A stretch of 64,000 nt of DNA from Streptococcus iniae (lineage in GTDB: Bacteria; Bacillota; Bacilli; Lactobacillales; Streptococcaceae), in NCBI RefSeq assembly GCF_030732225.1, contig NZ_CP132230.1:276001-340000 (forward strand), written 5' to 3'. This document shows positions 51,449 to 61,708 of the stretch, piece after piece. Each line of letters opens with the position of its first letter. Within the stretch, counting starts at the first letter, position 1. The position numbers and the translations under genes are program-made. The notes beneath the pieces are model-generated. The model saw only the letters and a list, made by a program, of their open reading frames with translations. It had not been told where the DNA came from and did not search any database.

Positions 51449-52520
51449 GCTAAATTTCAAGTCCAAGTTAGCCAACGGTTAAAAACTCTTTAGGAGATTT
51501 GTAGTCTAATATTTTCTTAGGATAGTTGTTTATCCAATTTTCAATGAATGCGACCTCTCTTTGGGTCGTTTTCTTTGTTCCTTTAGGTAACCATCTTCTG
51601 ATCAGTCTGTTGTGGTTCTCATTCGTTCCCCTTTCCCAGGAAGCGTAGGGATGTGCGTAGTAGATATCTTCTTTTGGAAAGACAAGAGAAAGTCTGTTGA
51701 ATTCAGTTCCGTTATCAGCTGTAATAGAGTGAATAGAGTGAGTCTTTACTATACTTTCTAAGGCATGATTGACCGACTGAGCAGACTTATCCGGAATGAG
51801 TCTGATAATCTGGTGACGACTACGGCGGTCTGTTAGAGTTAGTAGACATTCATTCTTAGCCCTTGTTAGAATGACCGTATCAATTTCATAATGCCCATTT
51901 TCAAGTCTACGATTAATCGCATCAGGTCTTTTCTCAATGGATTGACCAGCAGGTTTGAAACGAGGGCTAGCCTTCTTTGATTTTCCCTTTCTTTTCCTTG
52001 GATACAAGATGTGATCAGAATGGATGCCAAGGTGTCCGTTATGAATCCAATAATAGATGGTTGAAACAGGAACAGCTATACCTTTCGACTTCACCATCAT
52101 TTCAGGTGAAAAGTTCTGCCTCATATAGTGCAGAATCCTCTCTTTCGTATCTTTATCCAAGCCAATAGAACGAATAGAATTTCGTCGTTTATTCTCATAG
52201 CTAGCTTGAGCGTAGTCAGCTTGATAAATCATTTCAAATTTACCTTTACGAATTTGTTGTCTAACAAGTCCTCGTTTAACCTCATTATGAATGGTTTGAG
52301 GCGCTTTACCTAGCAAGTTAGCGATGGCTCTATTGGACTTTCCTTCTGACTTCCATTTCTCGATGAAGTAACGCTCAGCTATTGTCAAATGTTTTCCTTT
52401 TGGTGTATAATGTTCATGCATCTCAAAGTGTCCTATCTTGTGTTTGTGGTGAACTACAAGTATATCTCTTTGAGATGTTTTTTCATACCCTCAGATGGCT
52501 AACTTCATTTTAGAACTTTC
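51449..52520 (-). mobile_element. IS30-family (IS1239-like) insertion sequence, 1072 bp
   Basis: Bounded by 15-bp direct repeats in the DUF975 gene. Both ends carry a related terminal sequence that shares AAGTTAGCC in inverted orientation, with further partial matches toward the tips. The transposase is on the minus strand, against the host gene. A size near 1.07 kb fits IS1239-like elements of streptococci. Confidence 0.88.
51468..52421 (-). CDS. IS30-family transposase
   Basis: 317 residues. The N-terminal helix-turn-helix is typical of IS30 (KGKHLTIAERYFIEKWKSEG, then KSNRAIANLLGKAPQTIHNE). The catalytic DDE residues are visible in HYEIDTVI, TADNGTEF and SWERGTNENHN. Full length and undamaged, so the element could still move. 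It begins with MHEHYTPKGKHL. The close resemblance of its start to streptococcal IS1239 transposases is from memory of that family. Confidence 0.95.
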   Translation of the reverse strand: MHEHYTPKGKHLTIAERYFIEKWKSEGKSNRAIANLLGKAPQTIHNEVKRGLVRQQIRKGKFEMIYQADYAQASYENKRRNSIRSIGLDKDTKERILHYMRQNFSPEMMVKSKGIAVPVSTIYYWIHNGHLGIHSDHILYPRKRKGKSKKASPRFKPAGQSIEKRPDAINRRLENGHYEIDTVILTRAKNECLLTLTDRRSRHQIIRLIPDKSAQSVNHALESIVKTHSIHSITADNGTEFNRLSLVFPKEDIYYAHPYASWERGTNENHNRLIRRWLPKGTKKTTQREVAFIENWINNYPKKILDYKSPKEFLTVG

Positions 52521-52535
52521 TGTTCTCCAATTAAG
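52521..52535. repeat. Right copy of the 15-bp target duplication of the IS30-family element
   Basis: TGTTCTCCAATTAAG follows the right end of the element; the DUF975 frame resumes within it (V-L-Q-L). Confidence 0.85.
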
Positions 52536-52811
52536 TTTTATTGGTTGGTCTTTTCTTGCTTTATTCTTGACATTTGGTATTGGGTTCATCTGGTTATCAC
52601 CTTATATAATGGCAACTACGGCTGCATATTATGATAATTTAAAGGCTGAAACTTCAGGTGAGAAACGCCTATTAAACGTTGAAAATCCGGAAGAATCAAC
52701 TGCTGATGACTATGAAGAACTTGATTTTGAAGAAGCAAAAGAAGAAGTGGTTTCAGATGTGCCATTAATGGGACAGCCTGAAATTAAAGATGCTACTATG
52801 AAATAAGAAGC

Positions 52812-52840
52812 AAGACTTGATTAACCAAGTCTTTTCTTCT
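52812..52840 (+). terminator. Terminator after the DUF975 gene
   Basis: AAGACTTG (52812-52819) pairs with CAAGTCTT (52826-52833), then TTCTTCTT. Confidence 0.8.
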
Positions 52841-52904
52841 TGTCAAAATAGATAAGTCACCTAAAATATGATAGAATAGAAGCTAAGAAAATCAGGAGAA
52901 GACT

Positions 52905-55900
52905 ATGTCGGACTTATTCGTTAAATTAATGGAACAGATAGAGATGCCGCTTGAAATGAGACGTTCAAGTGCTTTTTCGTCTGCTGATATTAGTGAAGTT
53001 AAAGTGCATTCTTTATCACGATTGTGGGAATTTCATTTTACTTTTGCTGAGATTTTACCTATTGAGGTCTATAAAGAATTAGATGACCGTCTCAGAACTA
53101 CTTTTGCGGCAGCTAATATCAAGGTGACTTTTGATATTAAAGCAACGGTTGTTGATTACTCAGATCACTTATTGCAAGCCTATTACCAAGAAGCATTTGA
53201 GCATGCCCCTTGTGATGCTGCGAGTTTTAAGTCGTCTTTTGCTAAGTTAACTGTTACTTATGATCAAGATAGACTTTTGATTTCAACACCTGACTTTGTC
53301 AATAATGATCATTTTAAATATAATCATATTCCAAATTTACAGCAACAAATGCATGCTTTTGGCTTTTTAGATTTGCAAATTGAAATGGTTTCTGACTTAG
53401 AGATGACACAGGTTCTTCAAAATCATTATGAGAATAACCGCCAGGCTATCTTAGAAAAAGCTGTCCAAGAAAATTTGGAGGCTCAAAAGTCACTGGAGGC
53501 CTTACAACCAAGTGAAGAGTCAGCGCCAAAACCAACTTATGATTTTAAAGAACGGGTAGCCCAAAGGCAGGCTGGTTTTGAAAAGGCAACAATCACACCG
53601 ATGATTGAGGTAGAAACAGAAGAAAACCGCATCGTTTTTGAAGGAATGGTTTTTGATGTGGAACGCAAAACAACGCGAACAGGTCGACACATCATTAACT
53701 TTAAAATGACAGACTACAGTTCATCTTTTGCGATGCAAAAATGGGCTAAAGATGATGATGAATTGCGCAAGTATGACTTAATTGCTAAGGGTGCTTGGCT
53801 GCGTGTTCAAGGGAATATTGAAACCAATCCCTTTACAAAAAGCTTGACCATGAATGTTCAACAAGTTAAAGAAATTGTCCATCATGAACGTAAGGATTTA
53901 ATGCCTGAAGGGCAAAAACGTGTGGAACTCCATGCTCATACAAATATGTCAACCATGGATGCATTGCCAACTGTGGAGTCTTTAATTGATAAGGCTGCTA
54001 GATGGGGACATCCCGCTATTGCTATTACTGACCATGGCAATGTCCAATCTTTTCCACATGGTTACCATAAAGCTCGAAAAGCAGGGATTAAAGCCATTTT
54101 TGGACTAGAAGCTAATATCGTAGAAGACAAGGTGCCAATTTCTTACGACCCTATTTCCTTAGACTTGCATGAAGCAACCTATGTTGTATTTGACGTCGAG
54201 ACAACAGGACTTTCTGCTGTCAATAATGATTTAATTCAGATTGCAGCTTCAAAAATGTATAAAGGCAATATCATTGAACAATTTGATGAATTTATTGACC
54301 CAGGGCACCCGCTTTCAGCTTTTACAACAGAGTTAACAGGTATCACAGACAATCACCTTCTTGGTGCAAAACCCTTAAAAGAAGTTCTAGAACTCTTTCA
54401 AGCATTTTGCAAGGATACTGTTCTTGTTGCCCATAATGCTAGTTTTGATATTGGCTTTATGAATGCCAATTATGAGCGTCACCAGTTGCCGACCATTACC
54501 CAGCCTGTTATTGATACCTTAGAATTTGCTAGAAACCTTTACCCAGAATACAAACGTCATGGTTTGGGGCCTTTGACCAAACGTTTCCAGGTTGCTTTAG
54601 AGCATCACCATATGGCCAATTATGATGCAGAAGCAACAGGTCGTTTGCTCTTTATCTTCCTAAAAGAAGCAAGGGAAAAGCATGGGATCACTGATTTAAA
54701 CCAATTGAACACCAAGTTAGTTGCTGAAGATTCTTATAAAAAAGCCCGTGTTAAACATGCAACCATTTATGTGCAAAATCAACTTGGTTTGAAAAATATT
54801 TTCAAATTGGTCAGCCTTTCTAATGTCAAGTATTTTGAAGGAGTCCCAAGAATTCCTCGTACCGTTTTAGACCAGTATCGAGAAGGTTTACTGCTTGGGA
54901 CAGCTTGTTCAGACGGTGAAGTATTTGACGCTATTTTAACCAAAGGTGTTGATCAAGCTGCAGCAATTGCTGACTATTATGATTTTATTGAAATCATGCC
55001 ACCAGCCCTTTATCAGCCCTTGATTGCCCGTGAGTTAATTAAGGATGAAGCAGGCATTCAACAAGCTATTTTTGACCTCATTGAAGTTGGTCGTAAACTC
55101 AATAAACCTGTTATTGCAACAGGAAATGTTCATTACTTGGAGCCTGAAGATGAGATTTACCGTGAAATCATTGTTCGGAGTCTTGGTCAAGGGGCTATTA
55201 TCAATAGAACCATTGGCCGTGGGGAAGGGGCCCAGCCTGCACCACTGCCAAAAGCCCATTTTAGAACAACTAATGAAATGTTGGATGAGTTTGCCTTTTT
55301 GGGGAAAGACCTAGCTTATCAAGTGGTGGTTCAAAATTCACAGGATTTTGCTAATAAGATTGAAGATGTCGAAGTTGTAAAAGGGGATCTTTACACACCA
55401 TATATTGAAAAAGCCGAAGAAACAGTCGCAGAATTAACCTATCAAAAAGCCTTTGAAATCTATGGAAATCCTCTTCCGGACATCATTGATTTAAGGATTG
55501 AAAAAGAGTTAACTTCTATTCTTGGTAACGGTTTTGCGGTGATTTATCTTGCTTCGCAACTTTTGGTAAATCGCTCAAATGAACGTGGCTATCTTGTTGG
55601 TTCTAGGGGGTCTGTTGGTTCGAGTTTTGTTGCCACCATGATTGGAATCACAGAAGTTAATCCAATGCCACCACACTATGTTTGTCCTAAGTGTCAACAT
55701 TCAGAATTCATTACAGATGGCTCTGTTGGTTCAGGATATGACTTGCCAAATAAGGATTGTCCTGAATGTGGTGCAAGTTATCAAAAAGACGGCCAAGACA
55801 TTCCCTTTGAAACCTTCCTTGGATTTGATGGGGACAAGGTTCCTGATATTGACTTGAACTTCTCTGGTGATGACCAACCCAATGCCCATTTAGATGTTCG

Positions 55901-57299
55901 TGATATTTTTGGAGCTGAGTATGCTTTTCGTGCAGGAACCGTTGGTACTGTTGCTGAAAAAACAGCTTATGGATTTGTTAAGGGTTACGAACGTGACTAC
56001 GGGAAATTCTACCGTGATGCCGAAGTGGATCGCTTGGCAACAGGTGCTGCAGGGGTAAAAAGAACGACCGGTCAGCATCCTGGCGGTATTGTTGTTATTC
56101 CAAATTACATGGATGTTTATGACTTTACTCCGGTCCAATTCCCAGCTGAGGACGTGACAGCCTCATGGCAAACCACCCACTTTAACTTCCATGATATTGA
56201 TGAAAACGTCCTCAAACTTGATATTCTAGGGCATGATGACCCTACAATGATTCGTAAACTGCAAGACTTGTCTGACATTGATCCTCAGACCATTCCTGCA
56301 GATGACCCAGGAGTAATGGCTCTTTTTTCAGGAACAGAAGTACTTGGCGTTACTCCAGAACAGATTGGAACACCAACAGGGATGCTTGGTATTCCAGAAT
56401 TTGGAACTAATTTTGTTCGTGGAATGGTTAATGAGACGCATCCAACTACTTTTGCAGAGTTGTTGCAGTTGTCTGGTCTTTCTCACGGAACAGATGTTTG
56501 GCTTGGCAATGCTCAAGACCTGATCAAAGATGGGATTGCAACCCTAAAAACAGTTATTGGTTGTCGTGATGATATCATGGTTTACCTCATGCACGCTGGC
56601 TTAGAACCTAAAATGGCCTTTACCATTATGGAAAGAGTGCGTAAGGGGCTTTGGTTAAAAATTTCAGAAGACGAGCGTAATTCCTATATTGATGCCATGC
56701 GTCAAAACAATGTTCCAGACTGGTATATTGAATCGTGTGGAAAAATCAAATACATGTTCCCTAAAGCCCATGCTGCAGCATATGTGTTGATGGCTTTGCG
56801 TGTTGCCTACTTTAAGGTGCATTACCCAATCATGTATTATTGTGCCTATTTCTCCATTCGCGCAAAGGCTTTTGATCTAAAAACCATGAGTGGTGGTTTA
56901 GCTGCAGTCAAAGCAAAAATGGAAGAAATTGCCCTTAAAAAGAAAAATAACGAAGCTTCAAATGTGGAGAATGATCTCTTTACCACACTTGAAATTGTCA
57001 ATGAAATGTTAGAGCGTGGTTTCAAATTTGGTAAACTTGATTTGTATCGTAGCGATGCTTTAGAATTTCAAATTGAAGACGATACCTTGATTCCTCCTTT
57101 TATTGCTATGGAGGGACTGGGAGAAAACGTTGCAAAACAGATTGTCAGAGCTCGTGAAGAAGGAGAGTTCCTTTCAAAAATGGAACTCAGAAAACGTGGG
57201 GGCGCTTCAGCTACACTAGTAGAAAAAATGGACGATATGGGGATTTTAGGAAACCTTCCAGAAGATAACCAATTAAGTTTATTTGAAGATTTCTTTTAA
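52905..57299 (+). CDS. polC: DNA polymerase III alpha subunit, Gram-positive type (PolC)
   Basis: 1464 residues, normal for PolC. An N-terminal domain and OB fold ([20 protein letters not shown]) come first. A PHP domain ([16 protein letters not shown]) is split by the 3'-5' proofreading exonuclease ([26 protein letters not shown]). A zinc-binding Cys cluster follows near 927 (VCPKCQH...CPECGASY). The polymerase core has [10 protein letters not shown] near 981 and the HPGGI segment. A C-terminal beta-clamp-binding end reads [10 protein letters not shown]. The essential replicative polymerase. SD CAGGAGAAG before ATG. Confidence 0.98.
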   Translation: MSDLFVKLMEQIEMPLEMRRSSAFSSADISEVKVHSLSRLWEFHFTFAEILPIEVYKELDDRLRTTFAAANIKVTFDIKATVVDYSDHLLQAYYQEAFEHAPCDAASFKSSFAKLTVTYDQDRLLISTPDFVNNDHFKYNHIPNLQQQMHAFGFLDLQIEMVSDLEMTQVLQNHYENNRQAILEKAVQENLEAQKSLEALQPSEESAPKPTYDFKERVAQRQAGFEKATITPMIEVETEENRIVFEGMVFDVERKTTRTGRHIINFKMTDYSSSFAMQKWAKDDDELRKYDLIAKGAWLRVQGNIETNPFTKSLTMNVQQVKEIVHHERKDLMPEGQKRVELHAHTNMSTMDALPTVESLIDKAARWGHPAIAITDHGNVQSFPHGYHKARKAGIKAIFGLEANIVEDKVPISYDPISLDLHEATYVVFDVETTGLSAVNNDLIQIAASKMYKGNIIEQFDEFIDPGHPLSAFTTELTGITDNHLLGAKPLKEVLELFQAFCKDTVLVAHNASFDIGFMNANYERHQLPTITQPVIDTLEFARNLYPEYKRHGLGPLTKRFQVALEHHHMANYDAEATGRLLFIFLKEAREKHGITDLNQLNTKLVAEDSYKKARVKHATIYVQNQLGLKNIFKLVSLSNVKYFEGVPRIPRTVLDQYREGLLLGTACSDGEVFDAILTKGVDQAAAIADYYDFIEIMPPALYQPLIARELIKDEAGIQQAIFDLIEVGRKLNKPVIATGNVHYLEPEDEIYREIIVRSLGQGAIINRTIGRGEGAQPAPLPKAHFRTTNEMLDEFAFLGKDLAYQVVVQNSQDFANKIEDVEVVKGDLYTPYIEKAEETVAELTYQKAFEIYGNPLPDIIDLRIEKELTSILGNGFAVIYLASQLLVNRSNERGYLVGSRGSVGSSFVATMIGITEVNPMPPHYVCPKCQHSEFITDGSVGSGYDLPNKDCPECGASYQKDGQDIPFETFLGFDGDKVPDIDLNFSGDDQPNAHLDVRDIFGAEYAFRAGTVGTVAEKTAYGFVKGYERDYGKFYRDAEVDRLATGAAGVKRTTGQHPGGIVVIPNYMDVYDFTPVQFPAEDVTASWQTTHFNFHDIDENVLKLDILGHDDPTMIRKLQDLSDIDPQTIPADDPGVMALFSGTEVLGVTPEQIGTPTGMLGIPEFGTNFVRGMVNETHPTTFAELLQLSGLSHGTDVWLGNAQDLIKDGIATLKTVIGCRDDIMVYLMHAGLEPKMAFTIMERVRKGLWLKISEDERNSYIDAMRQNNVPDWYIESCGKIKYMFPKAHAAAYVLMALRVAYFKVHYPIMYYCAYFSIRAKAFDLKTMSGGLAAVKAKMEEIALKKKNNEASNVENDLFTTLEIVNEMLERGFKFGKLDLYRSDALEFQIEDDTLIPPFIAMEGLGENVAKQIVRAREEGEFLSKMELRKRGGASATLVEKMDDMGILGNLPEDNQLSLFEDFF

Positions 57300-57312
57300 A
57301 AAAACGGTTTGA

Positions 57313-57341
57313 TTGAATTCCTTACTAGTTAGTGATAAAAT
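57313..57341 (+). promoter_or_regulatory. marR-type gene promoter and operator
   Basis: TTGAAT (57313-57318) and TAAAAT (57336-57341) at 17 bp. The spacer contains TTACTAGTTAGTGA (57322-57335), an inverted repeat with one mismatch, matching the site ahead of the flavin reductase gene. Confidence 0.75.
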
Positions 57342-57365
57342 TAAAAACTAAGATAAGGAGACTAT

Positions 57366-57791
57366 ATGGGCGACTTTAAAAATAATGCCGTAAAATCAAT
57401 GGTGGTTCTAAGAAAAGCTTTTAGAACAATTGATGCTAAAGTATCAGAGTCCTTTAAAGACTATGACTTGACCCCAACGCAATTTGCCGTTTTAGACGTT
57501 TTATATGCCAAGGGAACCATGAAAATTGGTGAATTGATCAGTAACATGCTAGCAACATCTGGCAATATGACCGTGGTCATTAAAAACATGGAAAAAAAAG
57601 GGTGGGTCCTACGACACACCTGTCCAAATGATAAACGTGCTTTTTTAGTTAGCCTAACGGCCAATGGCAAAGCTGTCATTGAAAAAGCTCTGCCAAGTCA
57701 TATTCATCGTGTTGAAGAAAGTTTTTCGGTTTTAACAGAGGCAGAGCAGGAAGAATTGATAAGACTTCTGAAAAAATTTAAGTCTCTGTAA
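57366..57791 (+). CDS. MarR-family transcriptional regulator
   Basis: 141 residues with the MarR winged helix (LTPTQFAVLDVLYAKGTMKI, then LATSGNMTVVIKNMEKKGWV) and the wing DRRAF-like segment PNDKRAFLVSLTANGK. A dimeric repressor expected to respond to phenolics, quinones or oxidants. Near-identical inverted repeats lie in its own promoter and in that of the downstream reductase, so it very likely represses both. SD AAGGAG lies 6-7 nt before ATG. Confidence 0.9.
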   Translation: MGDFKNNAVKSMVVLRKAFRTIDAKVSESFKDYDLTPTQFAVLDVLYAKGTMKIGELISNMLATSGNMTVVIKNMEKKGWVLRHTCPNDKRAFLVSLTANGKAVIEKALPSHIHRVEESFSVLTEAEQEELIRLLKKFKSL

Positions 57792-57801
57792 GTCATTTTT
57801 G

Positions 57802-57844
57802 TTGACCAAAAAGGTTAGTAGCGATATAATTACTATATAGTAAT
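57802..57844 (+). promoter_or_regulatory. Flavin reductase promoter with MarR operator
   Basis: TTGACC (57802-57807) and TATAAT (57825-57830) at 17 bp make a near-consensus promoter. The perfect palindrome ATTACTATATAGTAAT (57829-57844) overlaps the end of the -10 and covers the start site, ideal for repression. Confidence 0.82.
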
Positions 57845-57872
57845 AAATTCCAATTCAGAAAGAGGAATACAG

Positions 57873-58469
57873 ATGTCACTATTAGCAACATTAAAAGGTT
57901 TATTCAAAGGAGAAAAAGACATGAAAACAGTTTTATTTATTGACGGTTCATTACGCAAAGGCTCATTTAACCATCAACTAGCACTTGAGGCTGAGAAAGC
58001 TCTGGTTGGCAAAGCTAATGTTAGCTATTTAGATTGGGCACAAGTACCAGTTTTCTCACAAGACTTAGAAGCAAATGCACCAGAATCAGTCGTTAAGATG
58101 CGTGAAGCTATCCTTGCAGCAGATGCTATTTGGATTTTCTCACCTGTTTATAACTTCTCCATTCCAGGTTCTGTCAAAAACTTACTTGATTGGGCGTCAC
58201 GTGCTTTAGATTTATCAGACACAACTGGTCAATCAGCTATTGGCGGCAAAGTAACAACGGTTTCATCAGTAGCAAATGGTGGACATGACCAGTTATTTGC
58301 CATTTACAATGATTTGTTGCCATTTATCCGTACAAGTGTTGCTGGTGACTTTACAAAAGCAACAGTTAATCCAGAAGCTTGGGGAACTGGTGTTCTTGAC
58401 ATTTCAGATGACACCAAAGAAAGCTTAAAAGCGCAAGCAGAAGCAGTACTAGCTGCTATTGAAGGTTAA
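57873..58469 (+). CDS. NADPH-dependent FMN reductase / quinone reductase
   Basis: 198 residues, flavodoxin-like fold. The FMN phosphate loop is DGSLRKGSFNHQL, followed by WIFSPVYNFSIPGSVKNLLDW (in part) and a C-terminal helix. Reduces quinones or azo-type compounds with NAD(P)H. Two starts are possible: the first ATG after AGAGGA, or one 48 bp later after AAAGGAG that begins MKTVLFIDGS, the usual start of the family. The second is equally well supported. The MarR operator ahead of it suggests induction by quinone-like or oxidative stress. Confidence 0.87.
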   Translation: MSLLATLKGLFKGEKDMKTVLFIDGSLRKGSFNHQLALEAEKALVGKANVSYLDWAQVPVFSQDLEANAPESVVKMREAILAADAIWIFSPVYNFSIPGSVKNLLDWASRALDLSDTTGQSAIGGKVTTVSSVANGGHDQLFAIYNDLLPFIRTSVAGDFTKATVNPEAWGTGVLDISDDTKESLKAQAEAVLAAIEG

Positions 58470-58484
58470 ACCTCTTTAGCTTAA

Positions 58485-58521
58485 AAACAAAACTCTCAAT
58501 CTTTGATTGAGAGTTTTGTTT
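58485..58521. terminator. Bidirectional terminator between the reductase gene and def
   Basis: A 16-bp perfect stem, AAACAAAACTCTCAAT (58485-58500) with ATTGAGAGTTTTGTTT (58506-58521), between convergent genes. It overlaps the def stop codon. Confidence 0.93.
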
Positions 58522-59134
58522 ATTCAATGATTAACATGCCTTCTTTTATGGCAAATGGGGACTCTGAATTAATGCGGTCATAAAACATAATGCCGTTGAT
58601 ATGATCAATTTCGTGTTGAACAACAATAGAGTTGTAACCTTTTAGTTTGATTTTTTGTTTGTCGCCATTTTTGTCAAAATATTCGACTGTAACACGAGAA
58701 TGACGAACAACATAACCCTCAACCACACGGTCAACAGACAGACACCCTTCACCATCAGCAAGAGCGGCATCTTGAACAGAGTGAGAAATAATTTTAGGGT
58801 TGTACATGATTTCTTGAAGACTGTAGGCTTCTTTTGGAGGATTGCCTTCGCTATCTTCCGGATTTGGAACTAAGACAGCAATAATGCGTTTTGAAATGTC
58901 CAATTGAGGTGCAGCAAGACCAACACCACCGCGTAATCCAAGCTTTTCAGCCATAACAGGATCTTGGGAATTTTTTAAGAATTGCATCATTTTTTCCCCT
59001 AAAATGATATCTTGGTCACTAAGGGGTAATGCCACCTCTTTAGCTTGCGCTCTCAAGGTAGGATTTCCTTCGCGGATAATATCATTCATATCAATCATGT
59101 GACTGGCTTTGATTATTTTTTCTTGAGCAGACAT
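58520..59134 (-). CDS. def: Peptide deformylase
   Basis: 204 residues, the Gram-positive (type 2) deformylase. The metal and active-site motifs [17 protein letters not shown] and [12 protein letters not shown] are intact. It removes the formyl group from nascent proteins. SD AGAAGGAG lies 5 nt before ATG. TATAGT upstream on the minus strand gives a plausible own promoter. Confidence 0.96.
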   Translation of the reverse strand: MSAQEKIIKASHMIDMNDIIREGNPTLRAQAKEVALPLSDQDIILGEKMMQFLKNSQDPVMAEKLGLRGGVGLAAPQLDISKRIIAVLVPNPEDSEGNPPKEAYSLQEIMYNPKIISHSVQDAALADGEGCLSVDRVVEGYVVRHSRVTVEYFDKNGDKQKIKLKGYNSIVVQHEIDHINGIMFYDRINSESPFAIKEGMLIIE

Positions 59135-59283
59135 TGTAACTCCTTCTAATTTGTCAATGGCTATACTATATCATAAATCCTTCTTTTTTTAAAGGAGATT
59201 GGATGAATGCTACGTAAAAGAAAGAGAAATGAAAATAGTGAAAAAATTAAGAAAACGCAATGAAAATGAACTTTGTTGATTGA

Positions 59284-59291
59284 CAAATAAG
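59284..59291. repeat. Left 8-bp target duplication of IS256-family copy 2
   Basis: CAAATAAG directly precedes the element and is repeated at 60606-60613. Confidence 0.92.
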
Positions 59292-60605
59292 GGTAGTGTA
59301 AAATATCTTGTGTAAACACAAAAAAGGAATAAATCCTGTATAGTAGAGTTACGACACTTCACTAGAAAGAGATTTATTCCCATGACTCAGTTTACCACAG
59401 AATTACTTAACTTCCTAGCGCAAAAACAAGATATTGATGAATTCTTTCGATCCTCTTTAGAAATAGCTATGAATGATCTCTTGCAGGTTGAACTATCAGC
59501 TTTCCTTGGATATGAGCCATATAAAAAAGAAGGTTACAATACAGGTAATAGCCGTAATGGGACCTACTCTCGACAGTTTGAAACGAAGTATGGCTTAGTC
59601 AATTTAATCATTCCAAGAGATCGAAACGGCGAGTTTTCACCAGTTTTATTACCATCTTATGCTAGACGAGATGACCACTTGGAAGAGATGGTGATTAAAC
59701 TCTATCAAACTGGCGTTACGACACGCGAAATCAGTGACATTATTGAGCGCATGTATGGTCACCACTACAGTCCAGCAACGGTGTCAAATATCACAAAAGT
59801 GACTCAAGAAAGTGTCACTGCCTTTCATGAGCGTTCCTTTCAAACTAACTACTCAGTCTTGTATCTAGACGGAACTTACTTACCCTTGCGACGAGGTACG
59901 GTCAGTAAAGAATGTATTCACATTGCACTTGGTATCACGCCTGAAGGGTATAAATCAGTTCTTGGCTATGAGATTGCCCCTAATGAAAATAATGTCTCTT
60001 GGTCAGATCTTCTTAAGAGGCTACAAAATCAAGGACTTAAGCAAGTTTCTCTAGTTGTTACAGACGGGCTTAACGGTGTGGATCAAATCATCCAACAAGC
60101 CTATCCAATGGCTAAACAGCAACGGTGTCTGGTTCACATTGGTCGCAATATCTCCAGTAAGGTCAAACGAGTAGATAGGGCACCTATTCTAAATCAGTTC
60201 AAGCAGATTTATCGTGCCACAAATTTACAGGAGGCTATTAAATTATTGGAACAATTTGTTTCTGAGTGGAAACCTCGTTACAAAAAGGTTATGACATCAC
60301 TTGAAACAACTGAAAATCTCCTAACTTTCTATCAATTTCCACATCACATTTGGTCTAGTATTTACTCTACAAACTTGATTGAATCACTCAATAAAGAAAT
60401 CAAGCGACAAAGCAAGAAGAGGGTGGTTTTTCCAAATGAAGAAGCCTTAGAACGATGCCTTGTAAGTATTTTCGAAGACTATAACATTAAGTTCGGAGCT
60501 CGTATTCATAAAGGATTCGGAGTATGTTTTGACACACTTGATAGCTTATTTGACTAATATTCAAAAACTCTACTCTTGTGTTTACACAAAATTATTGACA
60601 GTATC
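59292..60605 (+). mobile_element. IS256-family insertion sequence, copy 2 (1314 bp)
   Basis: Same ends and, as far as I compared by eye, the same sequence as the copy at 1454-2767, in the same orientation. The perfect 8-bp duplication marks a simple transposition into intergenic DNA between def and the Crp/Fnr gene, so no gene is broken. It also carries the outward TTGACA at its right end (60595-60600), but the nearest TATAAT is 24 bp away, too far for a normal promoter. Confidence 0.96.
59382..60557 (+). CDS. IS256-family (MULE-type) transposase, copy 2
   Basis: 391 residues, identical to the transposase of copy 1, with the same DDE residues (D163, D228, E334). Because this copy has intact ends and a target duplication, it is the better candidate for the active source or the most recent insertion. 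Confidence 0.96.
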   Translation: MTQFTTELLNFLAQKQDIDEFFRSSLEIAMNDLLQVELSAFLGYEPYKKEGYNTGNSRNGTYSRQFETKYGLVNLIIPRDRNGEFSPVLLPSYARRDDHLEEMVIKLYQTGVTTREISDIIERMYGHHYSPATVSNITKVTQESVTAFHERSFQTNYSVLYLDGTYLPLRRGTVSKECIHIALGITPEGYKSVLGYEIAPNENNVSWSDLLKRLQNQGLKQVSLVVTDGLNGVDQIIQQAYPMAKQQRCLVHIGRNISSKVKRVDRAPILNQFKQIYRATNLQEAIKLLEQFVSEWKPRYKKVMTSLETTENLLTFYQFPHHIWSSIYSTNLIESLNKEIKRQSKKRVVFPNEEALERCLVSIFEDYNIKFGARIHKGFGVCFDTLDSLFD

Positions 60606-60613
60606 CAAATAAG
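60606..60613. repeat. Right 8-bp target duplication of IS256-family copy 2
   Basis: CAAATAAG follows the right terminus (ACAGTATC). Confidence 0.92.
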
Positions 60614-60998
60614 CGATAAAGGGCTATAATATTTAAAATTTCAAAATAATGAATTGTATAATGAGTTACAATTACTGAGGTTATTTCTAAAACACTTTTT
60701 TAGTGACCGTTTTACTATAGGGTTAGAAGTGTGTTGTGACGCCTTATTTTTCTATTTTTGGATGACTATTCTTATCTTGTTAGGGTTATTGTTAAGAACT
60801 TAACGATAGGAATACCTGTTGATGTTGCTACGGTTCAGAGAGAGGGTTGTAGGGTATTTAACAGACAAGTTGATTGAAAATGTCAGAAAATGTCTTTTTC
60901 AAATCAATGACCTTGTGATTGATAACTTAGTAGGATAAACTAAGTGTAATCTCCAAACAAATTGAATCTTCAACTAGAGAGAAGAAGAGACTGATGCG
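60614..60998. other. Gene-free stretch after IS copy 2
   Basis: No reading frame of believable length or composition. It contains a TATAAT (60625-60630), a 14-bp palindrome GTTAAGAACTTAAC (60791-60804) and a hairpin TTGATTGAAAA/TTTTCAAATCAA (60870-60907). It may be decayed coding DNA or a small RNA locus; I could not recognise either. Confidence 0.5.
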
Positions 60999-61025
60999 AA
61001 AAAGGACCTATGTTAGGTCCTTTTT
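60999..61025. terminator. Terminator of the Crp/Fnr gene
   Basis: AAAAAGGACCTA pairs with TAGGTCCTTTTT around TGT. It is symmetric, so it can act in both directions, and it is 7 bp past the regulator stop codon. Confidence 0.88.
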
Positions 61026-61031
61026 TCGGGT

Positions 61032-61703
61032 TTAATGATGAATGGTCAGTGCTTCAATTTTGGATTTATCCAGGATACAGTAGTCTTTAAAGGCTTTGCG
61101 TTCGATAATTTGAGCATCAATCAGTTGGTTGAGGACGCGGTGTAAGTGGCGATAGCTAGTGCCAAAAGAATCAGCAAGCAAGGTTAGGTTCAGGGTAAAT
61201 GCACCGTTGACTTCATTTTCGAGAATATGACTAGCCAGCCTTTCTTTAACAGAATAGCTGATGTTGGTGCTTGAACGAATGTTTTGCTGGTAAAAGTTTT
61301 TGGCCAACTCACGGCCAATTTGATAGAGAAATTGAGGATTTTCAAGCAATTTTTTCTTGTCTCGCAAAGGAAGTTGAATGAAATAGGTATCCTCTAAGGC
61401 GATCACAGAAGTCACTGCTTTTTGATTGGTCATTAGTTCAATATCTCCGATAATACAGGGCTTGGACTGGGTTTCTAAAATGTGTTCCTTACCATTGAAT
61501 AATCTTCTGACAATTTTGACAGAACCACTAACTGTATAGCCAATAACAGTAATATCTTGGTCTTGACGACAAATAGCCTCACCTTTTCGAAAAAGCAAGA
61601 GTTGTAACTGGTGATGGTATTCAGGAGGAAAAAAATCCTGAAGCTTGTGTTTTTTTAGCAAGCTCTTTAATAAAAAAGTGTCTGAAATCGTCTTCATCAT
61701 CAT
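61032..61703 (-). CDS. Crp/Fnr-family transcriptional regulator
   Basis: 223 residues. A cyclic-nucleotide-binding-like beta-roll (about 25-125, LFRKGEAICRQDQDITVIGY) is followed by a helical linker and a C-terminal winged helix (LTLLADSFGTSYRHLHRVLN). No N-terminal Cys cluster for an iron-sulfur centre is seen, so it is not a classical Fnr. It resembles the Yeil-type regulators of Firmicutes. The ATG is poorly placed for an SD; instead a GACCTAGGTC palindrome lies 6 bp upstream. Divergent from an MFS transporter gene that it probably controls. Confidence 0.85.
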   Translation of the reverse strand: MMMKTISDTFLLKSLLKKHKLQDFFPPEYHHQLQLLLFRKGEAICRQDQDITVIGYTVSGSVKIVRRLFNGKEHILETQSKPCIIGDIELMTNQKAVTSVIALEDTYFIQLPLRDKKKLLENPQFLYQIGRELAKNFYQQNIRSSTNISYSVKERLASHILENEVNGAFTLNLTLLADSFGTSYRHLHRVLNQLIDAQIIERKAFKDYCILDKSKIEALTIHH

Positions 61704-61708
61704 TTTAT

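Larger units (their letters stand above)
50883..52806 (+). pseudogene. DUF975 membrane protein gene disrupted by an IS30-family element
   Basis: The N-terminal 188 residues (TRAELKREAKEALKGNWGWA, then four membrane segments) lead into the insertion at ...EFFVLQL. After the element the frame resumes at LQLSFIGWSFLALFLTFGIG and ends with an acidic tail. Removing the IS and one copy of the 15-bp duplication restores an uninterrupted 278-residue DUF975 protein, so the disruption is a simple insertion and recent. The 5' part now ends at a stop 34 bp into the IS, about 12 foreign residues after the native sequence. Family function is unknown. A bacteriocin or surface role is sometimes guessed, but nothing here supports it. 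Confidence 0.88.
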
